Positions 56,974-64,000 of a stretch of DNA of 64,000 nt are shown here, piece after piece. A program made the translations under genes and the position numbers. The stretch comes from Chloroflexota bacterium (GTDB taxonomy: Bacteria; Chloroflexota; Anaerolineae; UBA2200; JACIWT01). The DNA is taken from NCBI GenBank assembly GCA_014360825.1, contig JACIWT010000002.1:140782-204781 (forward strand), written 5' to 3'. How positions within the stretch are numbered: the first letter of the stretch is position 1; every line of letters starts with the position of its first letter. The notes under the pieces are model-generated. The model was given only the letters and a program-made list of their open reading frames with translations, had not been told where the DNA came from and made no database searches.

Positions 56974-58104
56974 ATGAAAGCCATCATGGAGATCCGCGGA
57001 AATGACACCTTGGGCGCTTTGAGGACCTTCTTGCGCACGATGCTGGAGAAAGGTGTAGTGGATGCGCTACTTGTCCCCCAAGTTGTCCCCAGTGGTGACA
57101 ACGTCGTTCAGACTCTCGTGCGCGATCCAGAGCATATGGAAACTACGGACCCCATCTCACCGGTCATCCCGGTGCAATCGGCAACCCTGGTCGCCAACCT
57201 CACGGGGAATATGCCCATCGGCGAGAATATCCCTCGCTTGCGATTGGGCGCCGTGCTCAAGTCTTGTGAGATCCGCGCCTTAATTGAGTTAACTAAACTC
57301 AAGCAAGCCAACCTGGACGACGTGGTCATCATCGGCATAGACTGTCTGGGCACGTACGAGGTGCGCGATTACGCGGCGCTCACTGGCGAGGGTGTATCTT
57401 TGACGGCCGAAGCCCTCGCTGCAGCACGACAGGGGCTCGTCGTGCCACACGGAGGCTACCAGTTCCGCGCCGCCTGTCAGATGTGCGAGTTCCCCACACC
57501 AGCGAATGCAGATATCGCCATCGGGCTTATTGGGGTGCAGAATGGCATCTTGCTGGACGTGAAGGACGAATTGGCAGAGAAATTGGGTCTTTCGCCGGAC
57601 GCAGAGCCAGCAGGCCGCGCCGCTGCTGTGGAGAAGTTGGTAGCGGATCGGATCGCGCGGCGCGACGCCGTTATCTCCGAATTTCGGCAGCGGGTGGTGG
57701 ATATGCCGAGCCTCCTGGCAGAGTTCTCGCGCTGCATCCGCTGCTACAATTGCATGGTGGCCTGCCCCATCTGTTATTGCAAACAATGCCTCTTCCAAGG
57801 TCCAACTTTCGACCATGACTCAGATGTGTACTATCGGCGAGCCGGACGGCAGGGGATTATACGCATGCCCACCGACACGCTGCTCTTCCATCTCACGCGT
57901 ATGAATCATATGGTTACGTCCTGCGTGGGATGCGGACTGTGCACGAGTGCTTGCCCCAGCCAGTTGCCTGTAGGGACCATCTTCCGCGCCGTGGGTCAGA
58001 AGGTGCAGGCTCTCTTCGATTATCAGCCGGGTCGTAGACTGGACGAAGAATTGCCGCTCGCCACTTTCCGCGAAGATGAATTGACCGACCTTGGTGAGGG
58101 CTGA
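56974..58104 (+). CDS. FrhB/FdhB-like protein with two C-terminal [4Fe-4S] motifs
   Basis: 376 residues. The N-terminal and middle part resembles the F420-hydrogenase/formate-dehydrogenase beta family (RLGAVLKSCEIRALIEL, VVIIGIDCLGTYEV, CQMCEFPTPANADIAIGLIG). The C-terminal part has two cluster motifs, CIRCYNCMVACPICYCKQC and CVGCGLCTSACP. In related proteins the core binds FAD and reacts with F420 or NAD(P)H; in Hdr complexes FdhB feeds electrons through MvhD to HdrA. Its place between mvhD and the fumarate reductase genes supports an electron-transfer link. Which coenzyme it uses cannot be read from the sequence. Confidence 0.78.
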   Translation: MKAIMEIRGNDTLGALRTFLRTMLEKGVVDALLVPQVVPSGDNVVQTLVRDPEHMETTDPISPVIPVQSATLVANLTGNMPIGENIPRLRLGAVLKSCEIRALIELTKLKQANLDDVVIIGIDCLGTYEVRDYAALTGEGVSLTAEALAAARQGLVVPHGGYQFRAACQMCEFPTPANADIAIGLIGVQNGILLDVKDELAEKLGLSPDAEPAGRAAAVEKLVADRIARRDAVISEFRQRVVDMPSLLAEFSRCIRCYNCMVACPICYCKQCLFQGPTFDHDSDVYYRRAGRQGIIRMPTDTLLFHLTRMNHMVTSCVGCGLCTSACPSQLPVGTIFRAVGQKVQALFDYQPGRRLDEELPLATFREDELTDLGEG

Positions 58105-58122
58105 TCATATCGGAGGTGTGGA

Positions 58123-58815
58123 ATGCCGGAGAAGAAAAACGCTGAATTGATCCCCATCTACATCATGGGCAAACAGTATATGGTGCCGCCTTCCCTCACC
58201 ATTATGACTGCTATGGAGTACGCTGGATACAAACTGGTGCGTGGAGTGGGGTGTCGGGAGGGCTTCTGTGGCGCCTGCGCCACCGTTTACCGCCTGCCAG
58301 GCGACTATCGCCTATACATCGGCTTGGCCTGCCAGACCATGGTGCAGCCCGGTATGTATCTGGCACAGATTCCCTCTTTCCCTATCCAGCGGGCGGTTTA
58401 CAACATTGAGGAAATCACACCGACCTTGGCTACCATCGTGCGGCTTTATCCAGAAGTGCTGCGCTGCCTGAGTTGTGGCACGTGCAGCAAGGTCTGCCCG
58501 CAGAACTTGGATGTGCGCGATTTCATGGCCGATATCATGCGCGGTGACATCGCCTCTGCCGCCAATAAATCCTTCGATTGCATTATGTGTGGCTTGTGCG
58601 CAATGCGTTGTCCAACCGAGCAAGGGCAGTACAATGTGGCCATTCTTTGCCGTCGCCTCTACGGCAAATACTTGGCTCCAAAAGCCCTTCACCTCGCCGA
58701 ACGGGTGGCGGAAGTGAAGGCCGGGAAATATGATGTCGAACTCGCCCAGATGAAAAAGAAGACCAAGGATGAGTTGAAAGAGTTGTATAACAAAAGGGAT
58801 ATTGAGCCGGAATAA
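58123..58815 (+). CDS. Fumarate reductase/succinate dehydrogenase-type iron-sulfur subunit
   Basis: 230 residues. N-terminal [2Fe-2S] domain with Cys44, 49, 52 and 70 (CREGFCGAC...C) and two [4Fe-4S] motifs, Cys115, 118, 121, 125 and Cys153, 156, 159, 163 (CLSCGTCSKVCP, CIMCGLCAMRCP). It is like the iron-sulfur half of TfrB of methanogens, but without the fused HdrB part, which is encoded separately as hdrB in this operon. GGAGGTG precedes the ATG. It would wire the Hdr complex to the flavoprotein subunit encoded next. Confidence 0.88.
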   Translation: MPEKKNAELIPIYIMGKQYMVPPSLTIMTAMEYAGYKLVRGVGCREGFCGACATVYRLPGDYRLYIGLACQTMVQPGMYLAQIPSFPIQRAVYNIEEITPTLATIVRLYPEVLRCLSCGTCSKVCPQNLDVRDFMADIMRGDIASAANKSFDCIMCGLCAMRCPTEQGQYNVAILCRRLYGKYLAPKALHLAERVAEVKAGKYDVELAQMKKKTKDELKELYNKRDIEPE

Positions 58816-58865
58816 ACTGCCTGTGCTTGCTCAGAACCCAGTGTGAAAAACAAGGAGAGTATTCC

Positions 58866-60473
58866 ATGACTTATACACCCGAGATGCGCGAGTCCATCAA
58901 AAAAGTGGAGGCCACTCGCCCCACCCGGATGCATGAGACCTTCCCTCGTATACCGCCGGAAGAGCGGCAAACGCTTCTCCAGCGGTTTCATCCCGACTAC
59001 ATCAAAGAGGCCATGCGCGAGATACGGGTGGGCCCCAATAAAGGAGACCGCACACCGTTGGAACTGGCCGATTTATTGGAAGCACGCCCCGTCCTGCGCT
59101 CCGATAGCGTTGACCTCACCCAAGTGGATTACGAGACCGATGTCCTGGTGATCGGTGGCGGCGGTGCGGGGTCATCGGCTGCGCTTATTGCTCAAGAGAA
59201 TGGAGCCCGGGTCATCTTGGCTACGAAATTGCGCCATGGTGATGCCAACACAATGATGGCCCAGGGTGGTATCCAGGCTGCAGATCGGCCTGAGGACTCG
59301 CCCGTTCGCCATTATCTGGATGTGATGGGCGGGGGAGGCTTCACCAATGATCCTGACCTGGTCGAGGCGCTCGTGCATGACGCGCCTATGGTCATCCAGT
59401 GGCTGGAGAGCCTAGGCTGTATGTTTGACAAAGAGCCCGATGGCACCCTGAAGCAGATCCACGGTGGGGGCACCTCGCGCAAACGCATGCACTACGCCCG
59501 CGATTACTCGGGGGCGGAGATCATGCGCACTCTTCGGGATGAGGTGCGCAACCGCCCTGACATCAAAGTCATCGAATTCTCGCCTGCCGTCGAGCTGATT
59601 ATGGACACCAAAGGGCAGGTCGCTGGCGCTGTCTTGATGAATCTGGAGACCGGTGAGCACCTCGTAGTAAAGGCGAAAACGACCATCCTGGCCACGGGTG
59701 GTAGTGGACGATTGCATTACCAGGGCTTCCCTACTACCAACCATTATGGAGCCACCGCCGATGGCCTTATCCTGGCGTACCGGGTGGGAGCAAAATTGTC
59801 TTTCATCGATACGATGCAATACCATCCCACCGGCGCAGCCTACCCAGAACAGATCCTGGGCTTCCTCGTGACGGAGAAGGTGCGCGGCCTCGGCGCCCAG
59901 GTTACTAATGTGGATGGGGAACAATTCGTGTATCCCCTGGAAACCCGCGATGTGGAAGCGGCAGCCTTCATCCGCGAGTGCAAAGAGCGGGGTAAGGGCG
60001 TGACTACACCCACTGGCCGCCAAGGGGTCTGGCTGGATTCGCCTATGATTGACTTGATCCACGGCCCAGGCACCATCCAGCGAGAGTTGCCGGCCATGGT
60101 GCGACAGTTCCAGCGTTTCGGCATTGACATAACAAAAGAGCCGATGTTGGTCTACCCCACGCTGCACTACCAGAACGGTGGCATTGCCATCAAACCTGAC
60201 GGTTCTACAGCCATCCCGAACCTATTTGTGGCAGGCGAGGCCGCCGGGGGCATCCATGGGCGCAACCGATTGATGGGTAACTCGTTGCTCGATATCACCG
60301 TCTTCGGTCGGCGTGCAGGGCGGGCAGCCGCAGAGCGGGCAACAAAGGTGAAGTTAGGTCGGCTGACCCTGTCACATCTGGATGATTGGGAGAAACAATT
60401 GAAAGAAGCAGGGCTGGACCCGCAGATCACAGCCCCGCTATTGTTGCCGGATTACACCAGACACGTGAGATAA
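58866..60473 (+). CDS. Soluble fumarate reductase/succinate dehydrogenase flavoprotein
   Basis: 535 residues from the ATG at 58866 (AAGGAGAG upstream). FAD motif GGGGAG (97-102). Active-site segments of the family are all present: QYHPTG, TEKVRGLGA (substrate arginine), LHYQNGGI and AGEAAGGIHGRNRLMGNSLLD. The histidine that carries covalent FAD in membrane enzymes is Asn128 (ANTMMAQGG), so FAD is probably bound non-covalently as in soluble relatives. About 88 residues precede the FAD domain, longer than usual, and may be a docking region. No membrane anchor genes follow; the operon ends 8 bp before the convergent rtcB. Reversible fumarate/succinate conversion is the expected reaction. Confidence 0.88.
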   Translation: MTYTPEMRESIKKVEATRPTRMHETFPRIPPEERQTLLQRFHPDYIKEAMREIRVGPNKGDRTPLELADLLEARPVLRSDSVDLTQVDYETDVLVIGGGGAGSSAALIAQENGARVILATKLRHGDANTMMAQGGIQAADRPEDSPVRHYLDVMGGGGFTNDPDLVEALVHDAPMVIQWLESLGCMFDKEPDGTLKQIHGGGTSRKRMHYARDYSGAEIMRTLRDEVRNRPDIKVIEFSPAVELIMDTKGQVAGAVLMNLETGEHLVVKAKTTILATGGSGRLHYQGFPTTNHYGATADGLILAYRVGAKLSFIDTMQYHPTGAAYPEQILGFLVTEKVRGLGAQVTNVDGEQFVYPLETRDVEAAAFIRECKERGKGVTTPTGRQGVWLDSPMIDLIHGPGTIQRELPAMVRQFQRFGIDITKEPMLVYPTLHYQNGGIAIKPDGSTAIPNLFVAGEAAGGIHGRNRLMGNSLLDITVFGRRAGRAAAERATKVKLGRLTLSHLDDWEKQLKEAGLDPQITAPLLLPDYTRHVR

Positions 60474-60481
60474 GCCCGGCT

Positions 60482-61933
60482 TTAGCCCTTCATCACCCCG
60501 ATGGGCTCCAGGCGCGCCACCTTGCGCGCTAACCCAGCCTTGTGCACTACCTCCACCACGCGGTCAATGTCTTTGTAGGCATCTGGTGCCTCTTCGGCCA
60601 GCCCGGCCATGCTCCCTGCCTTCACTACGATGCCTTTCTGTTCGAGTTCGGCTCGCAGTTGCTCGCCTCGAATCTGGCGCTTGGCAGCAGCCCGGCTGGC
60701 CACCCGTCCTGCACCGTGACAGGTAGAACCAAAACTTTCCTCCATCGCTTGTTTTGTGCCCACTAATACATACGATGCGGTTCCCATATCACCGGGGATG
60801 AGGACGGGTTGGCCTACGTCACGGTAGTCTGGCGGCAGTGCGCTGTGTCCAGGGCCGAAGGACCGCGTTGCCCCTTTGCGGTGCACACATAGTTTCACCT
60901 TCTGGCCGTCAATCTCATACTCCTCGATCTTGGCGATGTTATGCGCCACATCGTAGATTAAGCGCAGGTGCCAATCTTTCACTTTACCTCCAAGTACTTC
61001 CTCGAAAGTGCGCCTCGTCAAGTAGGTCATCACCTGTCGGTTGGCCCAGGCGTAATTGGCCGCACAAACCATCGCCGCGAAGTAAGCCTGCCCCTCCGGT
61101 GAATCAAAAGGTGCGCACACCAGTTCGCGGTCTGGTAAACGGATCTTGTAGCGATCCACTGCGCTCTGGAGCGAACTCACGTAGTCGGTGCAGATCTGAT
61201 GACCCATAGCCCGCGAGCCGGAGTGAATCCATACCGCAATGTCTCCCACACGGAGCCCGAAGCGCTTTGCCACCTCCTCGTCATAGACTTCGACAATCTC
61301 GTCAATCTCCAAGAAGTGGTTGCCTGAACCCAGCGTGCCCACCTGGTCATTGGCGCGTTTCTTAGCCCGCTGACTCACCTTGCTGGCATCGCCTCCAGCC
61401 ATGCTGCCGCCCTCTTCGGTATGTGCCAGGTCTTCGTCGGTAGCATAGCCCCTGCGCTTAGCCCAACGCGAGCCTTGCTCCAGCACTTCGTCCAGATCAC
61501 GAGCACTGACCTGCACATCGCCCCCCCGACCCACACCGCTGGGCACGTTCTTGAAGAGAGCACTCATGAGTTGCTGTATGTACGGCTTAATCTCTTCCGC
61601 ACGGATGGCGCTGGATAGCAACCGCACCCCGCAGTTGATGTCGTATCCCACTCCTCCAGGCGAAATCACCCCGTTAGGTAAGAGAGTCGCCGCCACCCCT
61701 CCGATAGGGAAGCCGTAACCCTGGTGCATATCGGGCATAGCCAGGGCATAGCGCACTACGCCAGGCAGGGTGGCGGTATTGATTAGTTGCTCCATGGATC
61801 GGTCGCGCATGGCCATTTCTAGTAAGTCATCGTCGGCGTAAACGCGCGCCGGGACACGCATGTCAGGACGATACCCCTTGGGTATCTCGTACAGCACATC
61901 GCTCAATTTTCTCAACTCGCTCTTGCTGACCAT
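60482..61933 (-). CDS. rtcB: RNA-splicing ligase RtcB
   Basis: 483 residues; GGAGGG precedes the ATG. Metal-binding Cys101 in DINCGVR, GSGNHFLEID, HSGSR, the GTP-site HRKGATRSFGPG and the nucleophile histidine in STCHGAGRVASR are all present. RtcB joins 2',3'-cyclic phosphate or 3'-phosphate RNA ends to 5'-OH ends using GTP and Mn2+. The upstream gene encodes its activator archease fused to RibF, 12 bp away. It converges on the fumarate reductase gene with only 8 bp between stops. Confidence 0.96.
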   Translation of the reverse strand: MVSKSELRKLSDVLYEIPKGYRPDMRVPARVYADDDLLEMAMRDRSMEQLINTATLPGVVRYALAMPDMHQGYGFPIGGVAATLLPNGVISPGGVGYDINCGVRLLSSAIRAEEIKPYIQQLMSALFKNVPSGVGRGGDVQVSARDLDEVLEQGSRWAKRRGYATDEDLAHTEEGGSMAGGDASKVSQRAKKRANDQVGTLGSGNHFLEIDEIVEVYDEEVAKRFGLRVGDIAVWIHSGSRAMGHQICTDYVSSLQSAVDRYKIRLPDRELVCAPFDSPEGQAYFAAMVCAANYAWANRQVMTYLTRRTFEEVLGGKVKDWHLRLIYDVAHNIAKIEEYEIDGQKVKLCVHRKGATRSFGPGHSALPPDYRDVGQPVLIPGDMGTASYVLVGTKQAMEESFGSTCHGAGRVASRAAAKRQIRGEQLRAELEQKGIVVKAGSMAGLAEEAPDAYKDIDRVVEVVHKAGLARKVARLEPIGVMKG

Positions 61934-61945
61934 TTTGATCCCTCC

Positions 61946-63289
61946 TCACACGTCAAAGATGATCGTCGCCACGAATCCATTTGCATTCTCCTCGATGTGC
62001 AGCCCGTGGAACGTAGCAGCCTTGATGTGTTTGTAGATGCAAGTAGGTGGGCCACCCCGCACAAGTGCTCTCAGTTTGGTATCCGAAAGTTCTGTGATGG
62101 TGAATTCTGTGTAAACTTCGTCATGCTCGTCTTGCATGTACAATAACTCGTTCAGCCAATTCACGAGCAATGCCTCGCGATCTTGAGCCGCCAATTCTAT
62201 GTGCCTCTCTGGTCCCATAGCGGCTACTTTTTCGGCGCCGCACACGAGTTGGAACATCCCATAGGCAGCGTTCGCATACAAATCTGAGAGGGTGTTCCCA
62301 TAAGCGCGGATCGCTAAGTCCGCGGTATGCTCGATCTCCTCGAATCTTCGGGGCTCTGGCATAAATTGTACCTCGCGCAGGATCATTTGTGCCTCTCGGA
62401 CATCATTTTGTATCTGCTCCACCAGTTCTGGAGCACTCGCGAACTGTTTCTCCGAGCGCAGTCGTTTCACGAACTCGACGGCTAGGTCCTGTCCGTAAAG
62501 ATCGCATCTCTCGTCGATAATATGTACTTCAACGACCCGAACCCCCTCGCCAAAGGTGGGGCGCGTGCCGATGTTTGCCACTGCCGGATAGCGGATGCCG
62601 CCAATTAGGGCGAATGCGGCGTATACACCGTCCCCAGGCATGGCTCGCTCTTCGCGCACAGCCAAATTGGCGGTGGGGAAGCCCAAGTCACGCCCACGCG
62701 CCATGCCAGTCACCACCTCGCCCGAAAGGCTGTAGTAGCGCCCTAATAGCCGTGCAGCCTCGGCGACATCCCCTTTACTCAAAAGGTCTCTTATCCCGCT
62801 GCTGCTAATGGGTTCTGAATCTCCTCGGACCGTGGGGATGACGTGCAACACATACCCAAACTCATCGCCCAGCCGGCGCAGAGTCTCCACGTCTCCCTCA
62901 CGGTCCCGCCCCAGAGCGAAATCCTCGCCTGTCCACAGTTCCCTCATCCGCAGCCGGTCCACAAGAGTGCGTACGAACTCACGGGCCGGTGTTGCCGCCA
63001 CCTCCGGGGTGAAAGCAAGCAGGACCATGATATCCAAGCCGAGTTGCTCCAGCAAAACGGCTTTCTCGCCCGGTGTGGTCAAATACTGGATTCCCTTTGA
63101 CGAGTGCAAGACGGCACGAGGATGAGGGTAGAAAGTAACCAGGCCGCTCAGGCGATTGGTCTTCTGCGCCCGGGCAATCACTTGGCGGAGCAGAACTTGG
63201 TGTCCGCGATGGACACCGTCATAAGCACCGATAGTTAGAACGGTGTCCTTATCCAGATTTGCGTCCTCGAGCCGGTCAATCACTCGCAT
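61946..63289 (-). CDS. ribF: RibF-archease fusion
   Basis: 447 residues. Residues 1 to about 170 are the FMN adenylyltransferase domain (GAYDGVHRGH 21-30, ISSSGIR 161-167), about 185-305 the riboflavin kinase domain (GRDLGFPTANL, NIGTRPTFGEG) and about 312-447 a complete archease (EIEHTADLAIRAYG, LLVNWLNELLYMQDE, IKAATFHGLHIE and a C-terminal IIFDV with the metal-binding Asp446). RibF makes FMN and FAD; archease activates RtcB by helping its guanylation. Each normally is a separate protein. The gene lies between truB and rtcB, so the fusion may have come from reading through a former ribF-archease boundary. Confidence 0.92.
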   Translation of the reverse strand: MRVIDRLEDANLDKDTVLTIGAYDGVHRGHQVLLRQVIARAQKTNRLSGLVTFYPHPRAVLHSSKGIQYLTTPGEKAVLLEQLGLDIMVLLAFTPEVAATPAREFVRTLVDRLRMRELWTGEDFALGRDREGDVETLRRLGDEFGYVLHVIPTVRGDSEPISSSGIRDLLSKGDVAEAARLLGRYYSLSGEVVTGMARGRDLGFPTANLAVREERAMPGDGVYAAFALIGGIRYPAVANIGTRPTFGEGVRVVEVHIIDERCDLYGQDLAVEFVKRLRSEKQFASAPELVEQIQNDVREAQMILREVQFMPEPRRFEEIEHTADLAIRAYGNTLSDLYANAAYGMFQLVCGAEKVAAMGPERHIELAAQDREALLVNWLNELLYMQDEHDEVYTEFTITELSDTKLRALVRGGPPTCIYKHIKAATFHGLHIEENANGFVATIIFDV

Positions 63290-63291
63290 GG

Positions 63292-64000
63292 CTACTTAGG
63301 CCAGAATACTTTCTGGGGATGCCAAAGGTCTATTGCCTGATCCTGAGCCAGCAGGGCGACGAAGTTACCATCGGGCGAGTAAGCACGGCAGAGCACGCCC
63401 TGCACGGGTACCGGCAGTGTAATCTGCTGTCCGTGGATCACTCTGGCAAAGTCGTTCTCACTCAAAACCACCGCTGGGTATTGCTTAACTGCTTCGTCCA
63501 TCGGCACAAGCAACTTGGTCCAGTGACCTTTCTCTGCCGCGTCTTCTAATTCAGCCAGCGTAACAGCATCCTCAGCGCGAAAAGAACCTACTGACAGTCG
63601 GCGCAAGGCGACCAGATGCGCTCCACAGCCCAAGGCCTGTCCCAGATCATGAGCCAAAGAGCGAACGTAAGTCCCCTTACCACAGGTCACAGTAAATTCT
63701 AACTCGGGTGGCATCCACTCAGTAAGTTGTATTTCGTGCACATGCACCGGTCGTGCTGCGACCTCCATCGCCTCGCCTCGGCGGGCTCGCGCATAGAGCG
63801 GTTGCCCCTGGTGCTTGATGGCGGAAAACATGGGTGGCACTTGCTCGATCACGCCAACAAACTGAAGCAGTGCCCTTTCGACTATGGCGCGGTCTGTGGG
63901 GATATCATTGCTTGTGGCAACCACGCGTCCTTCGGCATCGTAAGTATCTGTACTCACGCCTAGGCGAACGCGGGCTTGGTACACCTTCGTACTCTGCATC
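63292..64000 (-). CDS. truB: tRNA pseudouridine synthase B, truncated by window edge
   Basis: The reading frame is open to the right edge, so the N-terminus is missing, including the catalytic Asp loop. The visible part has the TruB hallmarks QARVRLGVSTDTYDAEG, QVPPMFSAIKHQGQPLYARAR split over the conserved PPMFSA and YARARRGE, and TCGKGTYVRSLAHDLGQALG, followed by a PUA-like C-terminal domain. It makes pseudouridine 55 in tRNA T-loops. Its stop lies 3 bp before the ribF-archease start, the usual truB-ribF pairing. Confidence 0.95.
   Translation of the reverse strand, partial: MQSTKVYQARVRLGVSTDTYDAEGRVVATSNDIPTDRAIVERALLQFVGVIEQVPPMFSAIKHQGQPLYARARRGEAMEVAARPVHVHEIQLTEWMPPELEFTVTCGKGTYVRSLAHDLGQALGCGAHLVALRRLSVGSFRAEDAVTLAELEDAAEKGHWTKLLVPMDEAVKQYPAVVLSENDFARVIHGQQITLPVPVQGVLCRAYSPDGNFVALLAQDQAIDLWHPQKVFWPK

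Noticed and set aside
58866-60473. L-aspartate oxidase (NadB) as identity of the flavoprotein
   Set aside because: Asn128 resembles NadB, but the adjacent iron-sulfur subunit and the Hdr genes, plus absence of nadA or nadC, favour fumarate reductase; a phylogeny would decide.

Overview
The window looks like part of the chromosome of an anaerobic bacterium, most likely a member of the Chloroflexota (Anaerolineae/Thermoflexia-like). The evidence is a Tad pilus locus with no secretin or outer-membrane genes in view (monoderm-type), several large GT-C membrane glycosyltransferases, a lipoprotein GH57 glycosidase, HdrA-type electron-transfer genes, and bacterial housekeeping genes (ribF, truB, tRNA-Val, trxB, nth). 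The phylum is inferred from gene content and style, not from a marker gene. No phage, IS element or CRISPR array was seen.

Layout. 1-9.6 kb: Tad/Flp pilus operon on the + strand (two tandem TadG-like proteins, RcpC/CpaB, TadZ, prepilin peptidase, TadB, TadC, TPR protein, TadA/CpaF, DUF192). 9.6-13 kb: two polytopic GT-C-like membrane proteins. 12.9-18.5 kb, - strand: iron operon dtxR-feoA-feoB-feoC-like plus a membrane-embedded spermidine-synthase-like protein, behind a consensus promoter overlapped by a DtxR-type inverted repeat. 18.7-25.6 kb: acyl-CoA dehydrogenase, and diverging from it a GH13 and a GH57 glycosidase, closed by a strong terminator. 25.6-29.2 kb, - strand: nth, DUF362 ferredoxin protein, marR, an alpha/beta hydrolase and a DUF1858 protein. 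29.3-36.4 kb: a complete N-type (probably Na+-translocating) ATPase operon, atpD-C-Q-R-B-E-F-A-x-G, in which x is a PII-like protein of the cyclic-di-AMP receptor family. 36.4-44.5 kb: trxB, a methyltransferase, three GT-C transferases, DUF2304, a membrane protein and tRNA-Val.

44.6-60.5 kb: a single + strand operon that is the most unusual part of the window. It encodes both class I fumarase subunits with a lipoprotein gene between them, HdrC, HdrB, two HdrA proteins, a 1513-residue HdrA-GltD-HdrA fusion, a CBS-ACT protein, MvhD, an FrhB/FdhB-like ferredoxin protein, and the iron-sulfur and flavoprotein subunits of a soluble fumarate reductase/succinate dehydrogenase. I read it as a candidate flavin-based electron-bifurcating fumarate reductase (or the reverse, a confurcating succinate oxidase) that links NAD(P)H, ferredoxin and malate/fumarate/succinate without a membrane anchor.

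60.5-64 kb, - strand: rtcB, a gene fusing RibF (riboflavin kinase/FAD synthetase) to archease, and a truncated truB. The recurring theme is anaerobic energy metabolism: flavin and Fe-S electron transfer, Fe(II) uptake, an FAD-synthesis gene and a Na+-type ATPase lie within about 48 kb.
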